Positions 16,068 to 25,379 of a DNA stretch of 64,000 nucleotides are shown here, in pieces. This stretch comes from Glutamicibacter protophormiae (lineage in GTDB: Bacteria > Actinomycetota > Actinomycetes > Actinomycetales > Micrococcaceae). The stretch lies in assembly GCF_014647495.1 (NCBI RefSeq), contig NZ_BMPH01000012.1, positions 62,001 to 126,000 on the forward strand, read 5' to 3'. Below the pieces are notes generated by a model, which did not search any database, was not told the origin of the DNA, and saw only the letters and a list, made by a program, of their open reading frames with translations. Positions within the stretch are counted from its first letter, which is position 1. The number at the start of each line of letters is the position of its first letter. The position numbers and the translations under genes were made by a program.

Positions 16068-16835
16068 ATGACGCAGGAAACACCCGCGGGCGCGGTACTG
16101 GAGTTCGAGCCCTGGGCGGGACGCTTCAGCGAGCGGGTCGTGCTGGTCACCGGCGCGGCCGGCGGACTGGGCGCCCAAGCGGTGCAGCGCCTGCACAGTG
16201 AAGGCGCCATCGTGATCGCCACCGATATCCGCAGTCCGGACACCGGGCATGCGGCGCTGTCCCTGGAACTGGATGTCGCGGATCCCGAAGCCTGGGCGCA
16301 GGCCGCGCAGCGTATCCGGGACGCCTACGGCCGGCTGGACGGGGCGCTGTTCTGCCACGGCATCCAGGGTCCGGAGCACACGATCCAGGACGTGCCGATC
16401 GCCGGATGGAAAAAGACCCTGGAAATCAACCTGGACGGCTGCTTCTACGGGCTGCAGATGGTTGTTCCGCTGATGCGGCAGGAGAACTATGGGCGCATCG
16501 TGATGCTCTCTTCGATTGCCGGGCGCGAAGGCAACGAGAACATGAGCGCCTACGCGGTGTCCAAGGCCGGATTGATCACCTTGGCCAAGACCGTCGCCAA
16601 GGAGACGGCGCGCTACGGGATCACCATCAACTGCATCGCCCCCTCGATGTTCAACACCCGGCTGCTGGAGGACCTGAGCGCCGAACGCAATGCCGCGCTG
16701 CTGGCACGGGTGCCCATGCAGCGCGTGGGGGAGCCGCAGGAATTCTCGGCACTGGCGCTGTGGCTGCTTTCGCCCGAAGCCAGCTACATGACCGGCCAGG
16801 TGCTGGATCTCAGCGGGGGACGCAACACCGCGTAG
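16068..16835 (+). CDS. Short-chain dehydrogenase/reductase
   Basis: A 255-residue classical SDR. It shows the cofactor loop TGAAGGLGAQ, an Asp after the second beta strand (ATDIRSPD) that suggests NAD(H) preference, the SS of the catalytic block (VMLSSIAG), YAVSK with the catalytic Tyr and Lys, and the usual C-terminal MTGQVLDLSGG. The substrate is unknown. ATG 16068 was chosen because the SDR fold starts there; the longer frame upstream runs through the pnkp tail and the dehydrogenase remnant. It probably once worked with that dehydrogenase. A terminator follows. Confidence 0.88.
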   Translation: MTQETPAGAVLEFEPWAGRFSERVVLVTGAAGGLGAQAVQRLHSEGAIVIATDIRSPDTGHAALSLELDVADPEAWAQAAQRIRDAYGRLDGALFCHGIQGPEHTIQDVPIAGWKKTLEINLDGCFYGLQMVVPLMRQENYGRIVMLSSIAGREGNENMSAYAVSKAGLITLAKTVAKETARYGITINCIAPSMFNTRLLEDLSAERNAALLARVPMQRVGEPQEFSALALWLLSPEASYMTGQVLDLSGGRNTA

Positions 16836-16861
16836 GCCCCGCCCGGCGCCGGCGCCATGAG

Positions 16862-16908
16862 GATGCCCGGAACCGCAGCCAGCACCGCGGCTGCGGTTTT
16901 CGGGCATC
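16862..16908 (+). terminator. SDR operon terminator
   Basis: A two-part stem: GATGCCCG (16862) pairs with CGGGCATC (16901-16908), and the inner AACCGCAGCC pairs with GGCTGCGGTT. There is no long T tail. Confidence 0.6.
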
Positions 16909-17200
16909 GTCGCGCCGCTCCCGGGACGCTGGAATTCCACGGCGTCGCGGGAGAGCGGAAGCGAAGCGCCTCGTGGCGGATCAGGAGTTCCCGGTGCATC
17001 CACCGCGGCAACCAAGCGGGCTTGGCCGAGAGGGTTGCTCGGGTTTTCCGCCGCAGCGGGGTGCGCTGAATTCCAGCGGCCCGTCCGGGGCCTCTGCCCG
17101 CCGCGAACCGGTTGTCTACCCCGGTGCTCGCTGTGGGAGAATCGGTAGAGCTAATGCCAGCTGGTGCTGGCTGACTTCGAGCGATCTAAGGACGTACCCA
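16909..17200. other. Intergenic stretch before the M16 peptidase gene
   Basis: About 290 bp without a supported gene. In many actinobacteria rpsO and pnp lie here, directly before the M16 peptidase gene; neither is present. The sequence holds GC-rich non-coding DNA and, at its end, the ribosome binding site of the peptidase gene. Confidence 0.5.
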
Positions 17201-18571
17201 GTGGTCATGATTCCGTTGCCGTTGCATTCGGTGGAGGATCAGCAGTTTTCGCCTCTCGACCCCGCAGACCTCACGCTGGTTCACCGCGGCGAGGGCGGTT
17301 CGGAAGTCCGCCGCAGCATCCTGCCCGGCGGCGTTCGCGTCTTGACCGAAGCCATGCCGGGACAGCGCTCGACCACGGTGGGATTCTGGGTGCCGGTCGG
17401 TTCGCGCGACGAGGAGGCCGGGCACTACGGCTCGACCCACTTCCTGGAGCACCTGCTGTTCAAGGGCACCACCAAGCGCAGCGCGCTGGAAATCGCCCAG
17501 TCCTTCGACGCCGTCGGCGGCGAGTCCAACGCTGCCACCGCCAAGGAATCCACCTGCTACTACGCGCGGGTCCTGGACACCGACCTGCCGATGGCCATGG
17601 AAGTCATCGCGGACATGGTCACCTCGGCGGTCATCGACCCGCACGAGCTGGAGCAGGAACGCGGAGTCATCATCGAGGAACTCGCGATGGACGCCGATGA
17701 CGCGACGGATGTCGCGCACGAGCACTTCGTCGCCCGCGTCATGGGCAACCACCCGCTGGGCCGCCCCATCGGCGGCAGCCCCGAGGAGATCATGGAGATT
17801 TCCCGCGAGGCGGTGATGGAGCACTACCGCGCCCACTACCGGCCGAGCGAACTGATCGTCACGGCGGCGGGCTCGCTGGACCATGAGGAATTGTGCACCA
17901 TGCTGATGTCCGCACTGAGCGAGGCGGGCTGGGAACTGGATCCGATGGCCGTGCCCGAACCCCGACGCAATCCGGAGCCGGCGAAGATCACCAGCATCCC
18001 GGGGCTGGAGGTCATCAACCGCCCGGTGGAACAGGCGAACATCATCATCGGCTGCACAGGAATCACCGGGCACGACGAACGCCGCCAGGTGCTGGCGGTC
18101 CTCAACGCGGTGCTGGGCGGAGGCATGAGCTCGCGGCTGTTCCAGGAGATCCGCGAAAAGCGCGGCCTGGCCTATTCGACCTATTCCTTCTCCGCGGCGT
18201 ACACCGACGCGGGATACTTCGGCATGTATGCCGGCTGCGCCCCGGGCAAGGCCGCCGAGGTCATCGGCCTGCTCGGCTCGGAGCTGGACCGGCTGGCCCG
18301 GGAAGGCATCTCGGACGAGGAACTGTCGCAGGCCAAGGGGCAGCTGGCCGGCGGCACCGTGCTGGCGCTGGAAGATCCGGGAAGCCGCATGTCCCGGCTG
18401 GGGCGTGCGGAAATGATCACCGGGGAATTCCAGGACATCGACGAAGCACTGTCCCGCGTGCATGCGGTGACGGCGGACCAAGTCCAGGCCCTGGCCCGGG
18501 AACTGGCCGCCCGGGAACGGGTCGTCACCGTGGTCGGGCCCTTCGAGAACGAGGCGGCCCTGGGCCTCTAA
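17201..18571 (+). CDS. M16-family zinc peptidase (insulinase type)
   Basis: A 456-residue single-chain M16 peptidase. The inverted zinc motif HxxEH is seen in THFLEHLLFKGT (about residue 80), with the third ligand Glu downstream in ERGVIIEELAMD. The C-terminal inactive half has the RxxxY pair in LFQEIREKRGLAYSTYS. It is a cytoplasmic metallopeptidase of unclear substrate that is usually next to pnp and dapB in actinobacteria. GTG 17201 is preferred because AAGGA lies 8 nt upstream; ATG 17207, two codons later, is the alternative. It is convergent with the hydrolase gene, only 19 nt away. Confidence 0.88.
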   Translation: MVMIPLPLHSVEDQQFSPLDPADLTLVHRGEGGSEVRRSILPGGVRVLTEAMPGQRSTTVGFWVPVGSRDEEAGHYGSTHFLEHLLFKGTTKRSALEIAQSFDAVGGESNAATAKESTCYYARVLDTDLPMAMEVIADMVTSAVIDPHELEQERGVIIEELAMDADDATDVAHEHFVARVMGNHPLGRPIGGSPEEIMEISREAVMEHYRAHYRPSELIVTAAGSLDHEELCTMLMSALSEAGWELDPMAVPEPRRNPEPAKITSIPGLEVINRPVEQANIIIGCTGITGHDERRQVLAVLNAVLGGGMSSRLFQEIREKRGLAYSTYSFSAAYTDAGYFGMYAGCAPGKAAEVIGLLGSELDRLAREGISDEELSQAKGQLAGGTVLALEDPGSRMSRLGRAEMITGEFQDIDEALSRVHAVTADQVQALARELAARERVVTVVGPFENEAALGL

Positions 18572-18590
18572 CAGGATGCCGCCCGGCAGG

Positions 18591-19373
18591 TCAAGCCGCT
18601 TCGGCGGGGGCCTGGGGGACCTGCACTGCGTGGCCGGTTTCTCCGGCCCGCCGGACGAGACCTGCCAGTTCCGGCGCATGGGAGAAATTGAAACCATGCG
18701 CGGCCCGGGGCAGGATCGTCAACCGCGACCCCGGGGTTTTGGCGGTGAGCCGCAGCCCGAATTCCGGTGGAGAGAGCGGGTCGCGGGTGCCGCACACGAC
18801 ATCCACGGGGCAGCGGACCGTACCCAGCAAGTCGATGGTCGGATAGTCCAGCATCTGCCGGCAGCTCTTGGCCCACCACGGGATGCCGCAGCGCAGGTAG
18901 TCCACGGCCAGGATCGCCTTGACCGAGTTCAATTCGTTCGGGAAGTCCTCCAGCAGGCGCCGGGTCTGCCGGAACAGGGTGTCCTCACGGTCGTTGACCG
19001 CCGGTGCGGCGACGACCAGGTGCTTGACCATGTCGGGCCATGAGCGCGCAATCTCGATGGCGACCTGGGCGCCCATGGAATGGCCGACCAGCACCACGTT
19101 CTCGGCCTTGAGCTGCCGCAGCGCCAATGCCACCTCATGGGCGAACCGCGGCACCGTGACGGGCCTGCCGTCATCCAGGTTCTTTCCATGGCCGGGCAGT
19201 TCCGGGACGATGACGCGATGGTCGGTGGCGAGCAGATTGGCTAGCGGGGTGAAATAGCGGCTGGACGCGCCGAGCCCGTGAATCAGCACCACATCGGGGC
19301 CTTGCCCTGCACTGCGCACCGAGAGCCGGGTCTTCAGCGACTCGGGTAGCGCTCCAAAGTATTGGTGCCTCAC
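18591..19373 (-). CDS. Alpha/beta-fold hydrolase
   Basis: A 260-residue alpha/beta hydrolase. The oxyanion region HGLGASSRYF follows strand 3, the nucleophile elbow is GHSMG (Ser), the acid is likely the Asp of CGTRDPLS, and the His is in RAAHGFNF. The substrate cannot be predicted; esterase or C-C hydrolase roles are possible. GTG 19373 is chosen because AAAGG precedes it at the right distance; a TTG seven codons earlier has no ribosome binding site. Confidence 0.82.
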   Translation of the reverse strand: MRHQYFGALPESLKTRLSVRSAGQGPDVVLIHGLGASSRYFTPLANLLATDHRVIVPELPGHGKNLDDGRPVTVPRFAHEVALALRQLKAENVVLVGHSMGAQVAIEIARSWPDMVKHLVVAAPAVNDREDTLFRQTRRLLEDFPNELNSVKAILAVDYLRCGIPWWAKSCRQMLDYPTIDLLGTVRCPVDVVCGTRDPLSPPEFGLRLTAKTPGSRLTILPRAAHGFNFSHAPELAGLVRRAGETGHAVQVPQAPAEAA

Positions 19374-19421
19374 AGCGGCCTTTCGTGTTTTCAAGAATGA
19401 CGGGACGATGCTGCGCGGCAG

Positions 19422-19835
19422 CTAGGCTCCGCGGTTGCGCTGTTCAAGTGCGGACCAGAGATCCTCCGGGAACATGGTGTGCACGTCCTTGAGGTACTGG
19501 GCGCCGTCCCCGGGCTTCTCCACCGTGCTTCCGGTGATCTTGAACGGGAATGCCGTCGCCTGGGCGGCGGGTGCGGGGTTCGGCCCTTGCGTTTCGGTGC
19601 AAGTGGCCCAGCCGAAAGTGGCGGGATCCCCGATGCGGAATACCTCGACCTGGCATGAGGGCGCGGCGAAGTCGGTGCCGTGATCCTGGACCAGGTCGAC
19701 GATGGCCTGCTGCTGGTCATCCGAGAGCGCTTCCGGCTCGCTGGCGGCCCCGCAGGCCGACGTGCCGAAGGCCAAGACCAGCACCGATAGCGCGCTGATT
19801 CCGAATCTCTTGATGGTGTGTCCCACTGTGTTCAT
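19422..19835 (-). CDS. Small lipoprotein or secreted protein, function unknown
   Basis: About 137 residues from ATG 19835. It has an N-terminal positively charged stretch, a hydrophobic core (ISALSVLVLAFG) and a TSAC lipobox-like cleavage site, which is a weak match because position -3 is not Leu. The mature part holds two further cysteines and a DVHTMFPEDLWSALEQR tail. No family is recognised. An ATG ten codons earlier is in frame but has no better ribosome site. Confidence 0.65.
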   Translation of the reverse strand: MNTVGHTIKRFGISALSVLVLAFGTSACGAASEPEALSDDQQQAIVDLVQDHGTDFAAPSCQVEVFRIGDPATFGWATCTETQGPNPAPAAQATAFPFKITGSTVEKPGDGAQYLKDVHTMFPEDLWSALEQRNRGA

Positions 19836-20006
19836 GCCTGTCGATCGTGATTTGCCTGGTCTCATCTTGGCCCACGTGCCGCAAGATATCCAAGCTACCC
19901 CACCGTGCGGGGCTGCGGTGTCCGCAGAAACACAGGAACCGCATTCCCGGGATATCCCGGGCTGAGCGGCGCGTCACGCAAATCCATCGCAGGCGGTGGT
20001 TGGCTA

Positions 20007-20012
20007 TAGGGT
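20007..20012 (+). promoter_or_regulatory. -10 element of dapB
   Basis: TAGGGT lies 7 nt upstream of the dapB ATG, with no Shine-Dalgarno; leaderless layout. Confidence 0.4.
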
Positions 20013-20019
20013 TAATGGC

Positions 20020-20778
20020 ATGAGTGCACAGATCAAGGTGGCCGTGCTCGGCGCGGCCGGACGTATGGGCTCGGAAGCGGTCAAAGCCGTCGCCGATGCA
20101 GCGGACATGGAACTGGTAGCGAGCCTGGGGCGCGGGGACGACCTCCAGCAGATCATCGATGCCGGAGCCACCCACGTCGTCGACCTGTCCGTCCCCGCCT
20201 CCACCGAGCAGAATGTGCGTTTCGCCGTTGAGCACGGGCTGCATGCCGTGGTCGGCACCACCGGCTGGAGCGACGAGCGCCGTGCAGCGCTGGAAGCGCT
20301 CCTGGCCGAGCACCCCGCCAGCGGCGTGCTGATCGCCCCGAACTTCGCCCTGGGCTCCGTCCTGGCCAGCGCGTTCGCGGCCACCGCCGCCAAGTACTTC
20401 GAGTCCGTGGAAATCATCGAATTGCACCACCCGAACAAGGTCGACGCGCCCAGCGGCACTGCCGTGCGCACCGCTGAGCTGATTGCCGCGTCCCGCCAGG
20501 CCGCAGGTGTCGCCCCGAGCCCGGATGCCACGGAAACCCAACTTGAGGGAGCCCGCGGCGCCGACGTGGACGGCATCCGCGTGCATTCGGTGCGCCTGCG
20601 CGGACTGGTTGCCCACCAGGAAGTCCTGCTTGGCGGCCCGGGCGAGCAGCTCACCTTGCGCCACGACTCCTACGACCGCGCCTCGTTCATGCCCGGCGTG
20701 CTGCTGGGGCTGCGCACCGTCGCCTCGCGCCCGGGGCTGACCTACGGCCTGGACGGTTACCTGGAGCTGGGCCAGTGA
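20020..20778 (+). CDS. dapB: 4-hydroxy-tetrahydrodipicolinate reductase
   Basis: A 252-residue DapB. It has the nucleotide loop GAAGRMG at residues 11-17 and the catalytic signature ELHHPNKVDAPSGTA. It reduces hydroxy-tetrahydrodipicolinate in the DAP/lysine pathway; dapA is 1.8 kb downstream and dapF 20 kb downstream. ATG 20020 is preferred over a GTG 24 nt earlier because the protein family starts here and a -10 hexamer lies just upstream. It overlaps the next gene by 4 nt. Confidence 0.95.
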   Translation: MSAQIKVAVLGAAGRMGSEAVKAVADAADMELVASLGRGDDLQQIIDAGATHVVDLSVPASTEQNVRFAVEHGLHAVVGTTGWSDERRAALEALLAEHPASGVLIAPNFALGSVLASAFAATAAKYFESVEIIELHHPNKVDAPSGTAVRTAELIAASRQAAGVAPSPDATETQLEGARGADVDGIRVHSVRLRGLVAHQEVLLGGPGEQLTLRHDSYDRASFMPGVLLGLRTVASRPGLTYGLDGYLELGQ

Positions 20779-21230
20779 AAACGAAACTCTGGGTCGGCGG
20801 AATCCTGATTCTCTTCGCCCTGTACATCGGCATGGCCTTCACGCAGGCGTTCCGCTTCATGGGGACCGATTCGCTGACGGCAAAGATCATGGGTGTCGCC
20901 ATTCTGGTGGTTCCCGCGTTCGGTGTCTGGATCCTGATCCGCGAAGTCCTGTTCGGCCTGCGCACCGAAGCCATGGGCAAGACCCTGGCCACGCTGGGCG
21001 AACTGCCCGAAGACCTGCCGCGTATGCCGTCCGGACGCTTCGTGCGCGAAGCCGCGGACGCCGACTTCCCCAACCACCAGCGCGATGTGGAGGAGAACCC
21101 GGAGTCCTGGAAGTCCTGGTACCGTTTGGCCCTGGCCTACGAAGCCTGCGGCGACAAGCGCCGGGCACGCAACTCGATGCGCACCTCCATCGGCTTCTGG
21201 CGCCAGGAGCAGAAGGCCGAAGCGGCCTAG
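20775..21230 (+). CDS. Conserved membrane protein with a TPR-like tail
   Basis: A 151-residue protein. Two N-terminal membrane helices (about 5-25 and 37-57) are followed by a cytoplasmic part ending in WKSWYRLALAYEACGDKRRARNSMRTSI, a single TPR-like helix pair. Its ATG overlaps the dapB stop (ATGA), so it is co-translated with dapB. Function unknown. A terminator follows. Confidence 0.75.
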   Translation: MKTKLWVGGILILFALYIGMAFTQAFRFMGTDSLTAKIMGVAILVVPAFGVWILIREVLFGLRTEAMGKTLATLGELPEDLPRMPSGRFVREAADADFPNHQRDVEENPESWKSWYRLALAYEACGDKRRARNSMRTSIGFWRQEQKAEAA

Positions 21231-21258
21231 TCCCGCGGACCAGAGCCCAGAACCACGC

Positions 21259-21297
21259 AGGTCCCCGCCATCCTTGATCGGAAGGCGGGGACCTTTC
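21259..21297 (+). terminator. dapB operon terminator
   Basis: A perfect 11-bp stem AGGTCCCCGCC (21259-21269) / GGCGGGGACCT (21284-21294) with a 14-nt loop and a short T-rich end. Confidence 0.8.
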
Positions 21298-21335
21298 GCA
21301 TGACGCCATCGGCCAGCGGCCACCGGCAGTGCGGG

Positions 21336-22520
21336 TCAGCGCGGCGGAGGCGCGGCGTTTTTGCCTGGCGGCTCGGCATCGGCCCCGCTCAGGACGCGCA
21401 CCACATATTCGAGGGGACCGGTGGCCTTGGTCAGCGCGAGCCAAAGCCCCAGCGCCGCAGTGGCAGCGCACAAGATCCACCAAATGGTCATCGGCGGCAG
21501 GTAATCCTGCATCAGGGGCAGGAGCAGGATATGCCCCGCATAGAGCGTCAAGGGGGCCCGTCCCGCCCCGGCCAGGAATGCGCCCAGCCGGCCCAGCTTC
21601 GGAACGACCAGCTGCATCACCCCGATGGCGGCGACCGCGCAGGCCGCCGCATGGAGCGTGAAGACCAGCGAGGTGCTGTGCGCGGTGGGCAGCCAGAGGT
21701 AGGCAGGATCCGCCATGAATGGATCCAGGGTGACGCGCGGCAGGCGGCCGGCGACCACCAGCGCACCTACGTCGGAAAGCTGGACCTGCGCGGCGGCGGC
21801 GATCCGGTCGAAAAACCGGCTCGTGGCCACCCACCCGAGCGCCAGCATTGCCATTGCCGTCCCGGCTCCGCCGGCGGCGAGCTTGGCCGCGGTCGCCGGA
21901 GAAGCCAGGGGAGTGCGGCCCAAGGCGATGCCCAGCAACCCGAAACCGAACCAGACCATCAGCGGGTAGTAGCCGGTGACCAAGACGTCCTTGAGCAGCA
22001 GTCCCGGGGTGAGCAGGTCGGTGAAGGTTGGGTTGTGCCCGAGGTCCTGTCCCGCCCAGGTATGGGCCAACGGGCGCCACAGTATAGGCATGATTAGCAA
22101 CCAGAGGGCTGAGACTACCCAAACTGTTGCTCTTGAGAGCCTCAGGGCCAGCGGAAGCAACAGAAAAAGTAGGCCATAGTGAACCAGAATGACGGCAACG
22201 CCTTCATTTGAGGGTCCAATGAGCATTCCGAGCACGGCAATAATTAATGCTCTCAGGGCAAGGACTGAGTAAACCTTGGGGTTGGAAAAGCCTTTGCGCG
22301 CCAGCGAACGCGTCAAAAGCGTCAGCGAAACCCCGGCCAAAATCATGAATAAAACCGAGGCCCGCCCCGAGGCCACAGCCCCGGTAAACGTAGGGGAGTA
22401 GGCCCCTTCGGGTCCCCTTTCGTAGAGGCTGAAAACGTGGGCCGCGAACATGCCGAGAATGGCGGCCAGACGAGCGGCGTCCACCCCCAGCAGCCGTGGC
22501 GGTTTGCTCGTTGGGTCCAT
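21336..22520 (-). CDS. Polytopic membrane protein, acyltransferase-like (DUF418/DUF1624 type)
   Basis: A 394-residue integral membrane protein with about ten hydrophobic segments. It begins with RLLGVDAARLAAILGMFAAHVF, the signature of the YeiB/DUF418 and heparan-alpha-glucosaminide N-acetyltransferase-like families. It may move acyl groups across or within the membrane, but no substrate can be given. It is divergent from dapA (67-bp gap). The C-terminus is rich in Pro and Arg. Confidence 0.75.
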   Translation of the reverse strand: MDPTSKPPRLLGVDAARLAAILGMFAAHVFSLYERGPEGAYSPTFTGAVASGRASVLFMILAGVSLTLLTRSLARKGFSNPKVYSVLALRALIIAVLGMLIGPSNEGVAVILVHYGLLFLLLPLALRLSRATVWVVSALWLLIMPILWRPLAHTWAGQDLGHNPTFTDLLTPGLLLKDVLVTGYYPLMVWFGFGLLGIALGRTPLASPATAAKLAAGGAGTAMAMLALGWVATSRFFDRIAAAAQVQLSDVGALVVAGRLPRVTLDPFMADPAYLWLPTAHSTSLVFTLHAAACAVAAIGVMQLVVPKLGRLGAFLAGAGRAPLTLYAGHILLLPLMQDYLPPMTIWWILCAATAALGLWLALTKATGPLEYVVRVLSGADAEPPGKNAAPPPR

Positions 22521-22574
22521 GGATTTATCGCATCACGGAATTGTCCGAAGATGCCATCGCAACATGCGCGAGTG

Positions 22575-22580
22575 TAGATT
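22575..22580 (+). promoter_or_regulatory. -10 element of dapA
   Basis: TAGATT lies 7 nt upstream of ATG 22588, with no Shine-Dalgarno; a leaderless transcript is likely. Confidence 0.45.
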
Positions 22581-22587
22581 TAATCCC

Positions 22588-23499
22588 ATGGCTACAAGTG
22601 CAATGGATAATCAGGCGTTCCCCTTTGGCACGGTGCTGACCGCGATGGTCACGCCCTTCACCGACGCAGGTGAGGTCGATTATGAAATGGCCGCGAAGCT
22701 GGCCACCAAGCTCGTGGACGACGGCTGCGACGGCCTGGTCGTCACCGGCACCACCGGCGAAACCTCGACGCTGACCGACGAGGAAAACCTGGGCCTGTTC
22801 CGTGCGGTGGTCGCCGCCGTCGGAGACCGCGCAGCGGTGCTTGCCGGATCCACCACCAACGACACCCGCCACTCGATCGCGCTGTCCCTGGCGGCGAAGG
22901 AAACCGGCGTGGATGGCATTCTGGTCACCACCCCGTACTACAACAAGCCGAGCCAGGCCGGCGTCATCGCCCACGTGAAGGCGATCGCCGAGGCCGTGGA
23001 ACTGCCCATCATGCTCTACGACATCCCGGGCCGGGCCGGCATTTCGCTGGCCCCCGAGACGATCATCGAACTGGCGAAGATCCCGCAGGTGATCGCACTG
23101 AAGGATGCCAAGGCGGATTACCAGTCCACCACCACGGTGCTGGCCAAGAGCAATCTGCACGTGTACTCGGGCGACGACGGACTGACCCTGCCGCTCATGG
23201 CCGCGGGCGCCGTCGGCGTGGTTTCGGTCTCAGCTCACGTCGAGGCGGCCAAATACCGTAGGCTGGTTAATGCAATGCATGCCGGGGATCTGGCCACTGC
23301 ACGTGCTACACACTTCGAGCTGGACCCGATCCAGCGCGGCATCATGAGCCACATTCAGGGCGCGGTCGCCGCAAAATATGGACTTCACTGGCAGGGTGTC
23401 CTGCCGAACACCGTCGTCCGACTGCCGCTGCTGGCACCGTCGGACGCAGAACTCGATGCCATCCGCGCGGACCTACGTGAAGGCGGATGGGATCTGTAA
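22588..23499 (+). CDS. dapA: 4-hydroxy-tetrahydrodipicolinate synthase
   Basis: A 303-residue class I aldolase. The pyruvate-binding loop VTGTTGETS, YYNKPSQ (catalytic Tyr), the Schiff-base lysine in IALKDAKADY and the YSGDD loop are all present. It condenses pyruvate with aspartate semialdehyde, the first committed step of DAP/lysine synthesis. The RNase J gene follows after 19 nt with its own ribosome site, a pairing common in actinobacteria. Confidence 0.95.
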   Translation: MATSAMDNQAFPFGTVLTAMVTPFTDAGEVDYEMAAKLATKLVDDGCDGLVVTGTTGETSTLTDEENLGLFRAVVAAVGDRAAVLAGSTTNDTRHSIALSLAAKETGVDGILVTTPYYNKPSQAGVIAHVKAIAEAVELPIMLYDIPGRAGISLAPETIIELAKIPQVIALKDAKADYQSTTTVLAKSNLHVYSGDDGLTLPLMAAGAVGVVSVSAHVEAAKYRRLVNAMHAGDLATARATHFELDPIQRGIMSHIQGAVAAKYGLHWQGVLPNTVVRLPLLAPSDAELDAIRADLREGGWDL

Positions 23500-23518
23500 C
23501 GAAAGGGTATAACCGCAT

Positions 23519-25225
23519 ATGACCGAGAGTTCAGTAGGAAAGGCCGATTCTGCACGCATGCAGAAGCCGGCCAAGGTGAAGAAGGGGACGATGCGCATTG
23601 TCCCTCTCGGAGGTTTGGGCGAAGTAGGCCGAAACATGACCGTGTTCGAGCTCAACGGCAAGCTGTTGATCGTGGACTGCGGCGTGCTCTTCCCCGAGGA
23701 GCACCAGCCTGGTGTGGATCTGATCCTGCCGGACTTCTCATACATCAAGGATCGCCTGGACGACGTGGTGGGCCTCGTGCTCACCCACGGCCACGAGGAC
23801 CACATCGGCGCCGTGCCGTACCTGCTGCGCCTTCGCGAAGACATCCCGCTGTACGGGTCCAAGCTGACCCTGGCCTTCGTCGAAGCCAAGCTGGCCGAGC
23901 ACCGCATCAAGGCCAACACCAACATCGTGGTGGAGGGCGAAATCGCCCAGGTCGGAAACTTCGAATGTGAATTCGTCGCGGTCAACCACTCGATCCCGGA
24001 TGCCCTGGCGGTCTTCCTGCGCACCGAGGCCGGCACCGTGCTGCACACCGGCGACTTCAAGATGGACCAGCTGCCGCTGGACGGGCGCATCACCGACCTG
24101 CGCCACTTCGCCCGCCTGGGCGAGGAAGGCGTGGACCTGTTCCTGCCGGACTCCACCAACGCCGAGGTGCCGGGCTTCACCGTCGCCGAACGCGAAATCG
24201 GTCCGGTGCTGGAAGCCAAGTTCGCCCGCGCCCGCCGCCGCATCATCGTCGCTTCCTTCTCCTCGCACGTGCACCGCGTGCAGCAGGTGCTGGATGCCGC
24301 CGCCATGCACGGCCGCAAGGTCGCCTTCATCGGCCGCTCGATGGTGCGCAACATGGGTATCGCCGAGCGCCTGGGCTACCTGGACATCCCGCAGGGCGTG
24401 CTGGTCGACCTGAAGCAGATCGACCAGCTGCCGGACCACAAGGTCGTGCTGATGTCCACCGGTTCCCAGGGCGAACCGATGGCCGCGCTCTCGCGCATGG
24501 CCAACGGCGAGCACAAGGTGCAGATCAACCCGGGCGACACCGTGATCCTGGCCTCCAGCCTGATCCCGGGCAACGAGAACTCGGTCTTCCGCGTGATCAA
24601 CGGCCTGATGCGGCTGGGTGCAGAGGTCATCCACAAGGGCATGGCCAAGGTCCACGTCTCGGGCCACGCTTCGGCCGGCGAGCTGCTGTACTGCTACAAC
24701 ATCCTGCGCCCGAAGAACGTGCTGCCGGTGCACGGAGAAACCCGCCACCTGATTGCCAACGGCCGCCTGGCCGCGCAGTCCGGAGTGCCGGAGGAAAACG
24801 TGCTGCTGGCCGAGGACGGCTCGGTCATCGACCTCAAGGACGGCGTGGCCCAGCTCGTCGGCCAGGTCGAATGCGGCTACGTCTACGTGGACGGCTCCAA
24901 GGTCGGCACCATCACGGATGACGACCTGAAGGACCGCGTCACCCTCGGCGAGGAAGGCTTCATCTCGGTCATCACCGTGATCAACCGCCAGAACGGCACC
25001 ATCATCTCCGGCCCGGACATCCACGCCCGCGGCGTGGCCGAAGAGGACTCGGTCTTCAACGAGATCAAGCCGAAGATCGCCGCCGCGATCGTGGAAGCGG
25101 TTGCGAACAACCCGAACCACTCCACGCACCAGCTGCAGCAGATCACCCGCCGCGTCATCGGCTCGTGGGTGTCGCGCAAGCTGCGCCGCCGCCCGATGAT
25201 CGTCCCGGTAGTGCTCGAAGCCTAG
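23519..25225 (+). CDS. rnj: Ribonuclease J
   Basis: A 568-residue beta-CASP metallo-beta-lactamase RNase. The zinc motif HGHEDHIGAVPYLL lies near residue 90, with the LHTGDFKMD aspartate and beta-CASP motifs (PDSTNAE, ASFSSHVHRVQQ, SGHAS) and a C-terminal domain. It is a cytoplasmic 5'-3' exo/endoribonuclease for mRNA decay and rRNA maturation. GAAAGGG precedes ATG 23519. Length is normal for actinobacterial RNase J. A strong terminator follows. Confidence 0.95.
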   Translation: MTESSVGKADSARMQKPAKVKKGTMRIVPLGGLGEVGRNMTVFELNGKLLIVDCGVLFPEEHQPGVDLILPDFSYIKDRLDDVVGLVLTHGHEDHIGAVPYLLRLREDIPLYGSKLTLAFVEAKLAEHRIKANTNIVVEGEIAQVGNFECEFVAVNHSIPDALAVFLRTEAGTVLHTGDFKMDQLPLDGRITDLRHFARLGEEGVDLFLPDSTNAEVPGFTVAEREIGPVLEAKFARARRRIIVASFSSHVHRVQQVLDAAAMHGRKVAFIGRSMVRNMGIAERLGYLDIPQGVLVDLKQIDQLPDHKVVLMSTGSQGEPMAALSRMANGEHKVQINPGDTVILASSLIPGNENSVFRVINGLMRLGAEVIHKGMAKVHVSGHASAGELLYCYNILRPKNVLPVHGETRHLIANGRLAAQSGVPEENVLLAEDGSVIDLKDGVAQLVGQVECGYVYVDGSKVGTITDDDLKDRVTLGEEGFISVITVINRQNGTIISGPDIHARGVAEEDSVFNEIKPKIAAAIVEAVANNPNHSTHQLQQITRRVIGSWVSRKLRRRPMIVPVVLEA

Positions 25226-25240
25226 GCTTTCGGAACACCG

Positions 25241-25280
25241 AACAGCGGAACCCTGCCCACCGGGCGGGGTTCCGCTGTTT
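25241..25280 (+). terminator. dapA-rnj terminator
   Basis: An 18-bp stem (25241-25258 with 25262-25279, one G-U pair) with a very short loop and a T-rich 3' arm. Confidence 0.85.
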
Positions 25281-25367
25281 AACGGGGCACGGCATGAAAA
25301 TCCGGTCAAGGATGTTCCCGGTTCGACATCTACCCGGTGGATCACGCCTGCCGGAGGACCCGCGGGT

Positions 25368-25373
25368 TAGGCT
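25368..25373 (+). promoter_or_regulatory. -10 element of the 25380 gene
   Basis: TAGGCT lies 6 nt upstream of ATG 25380; no Shine-Dalgarno. Confidence 0.4.
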
Positions 25374-25379
25374 TGGCCC

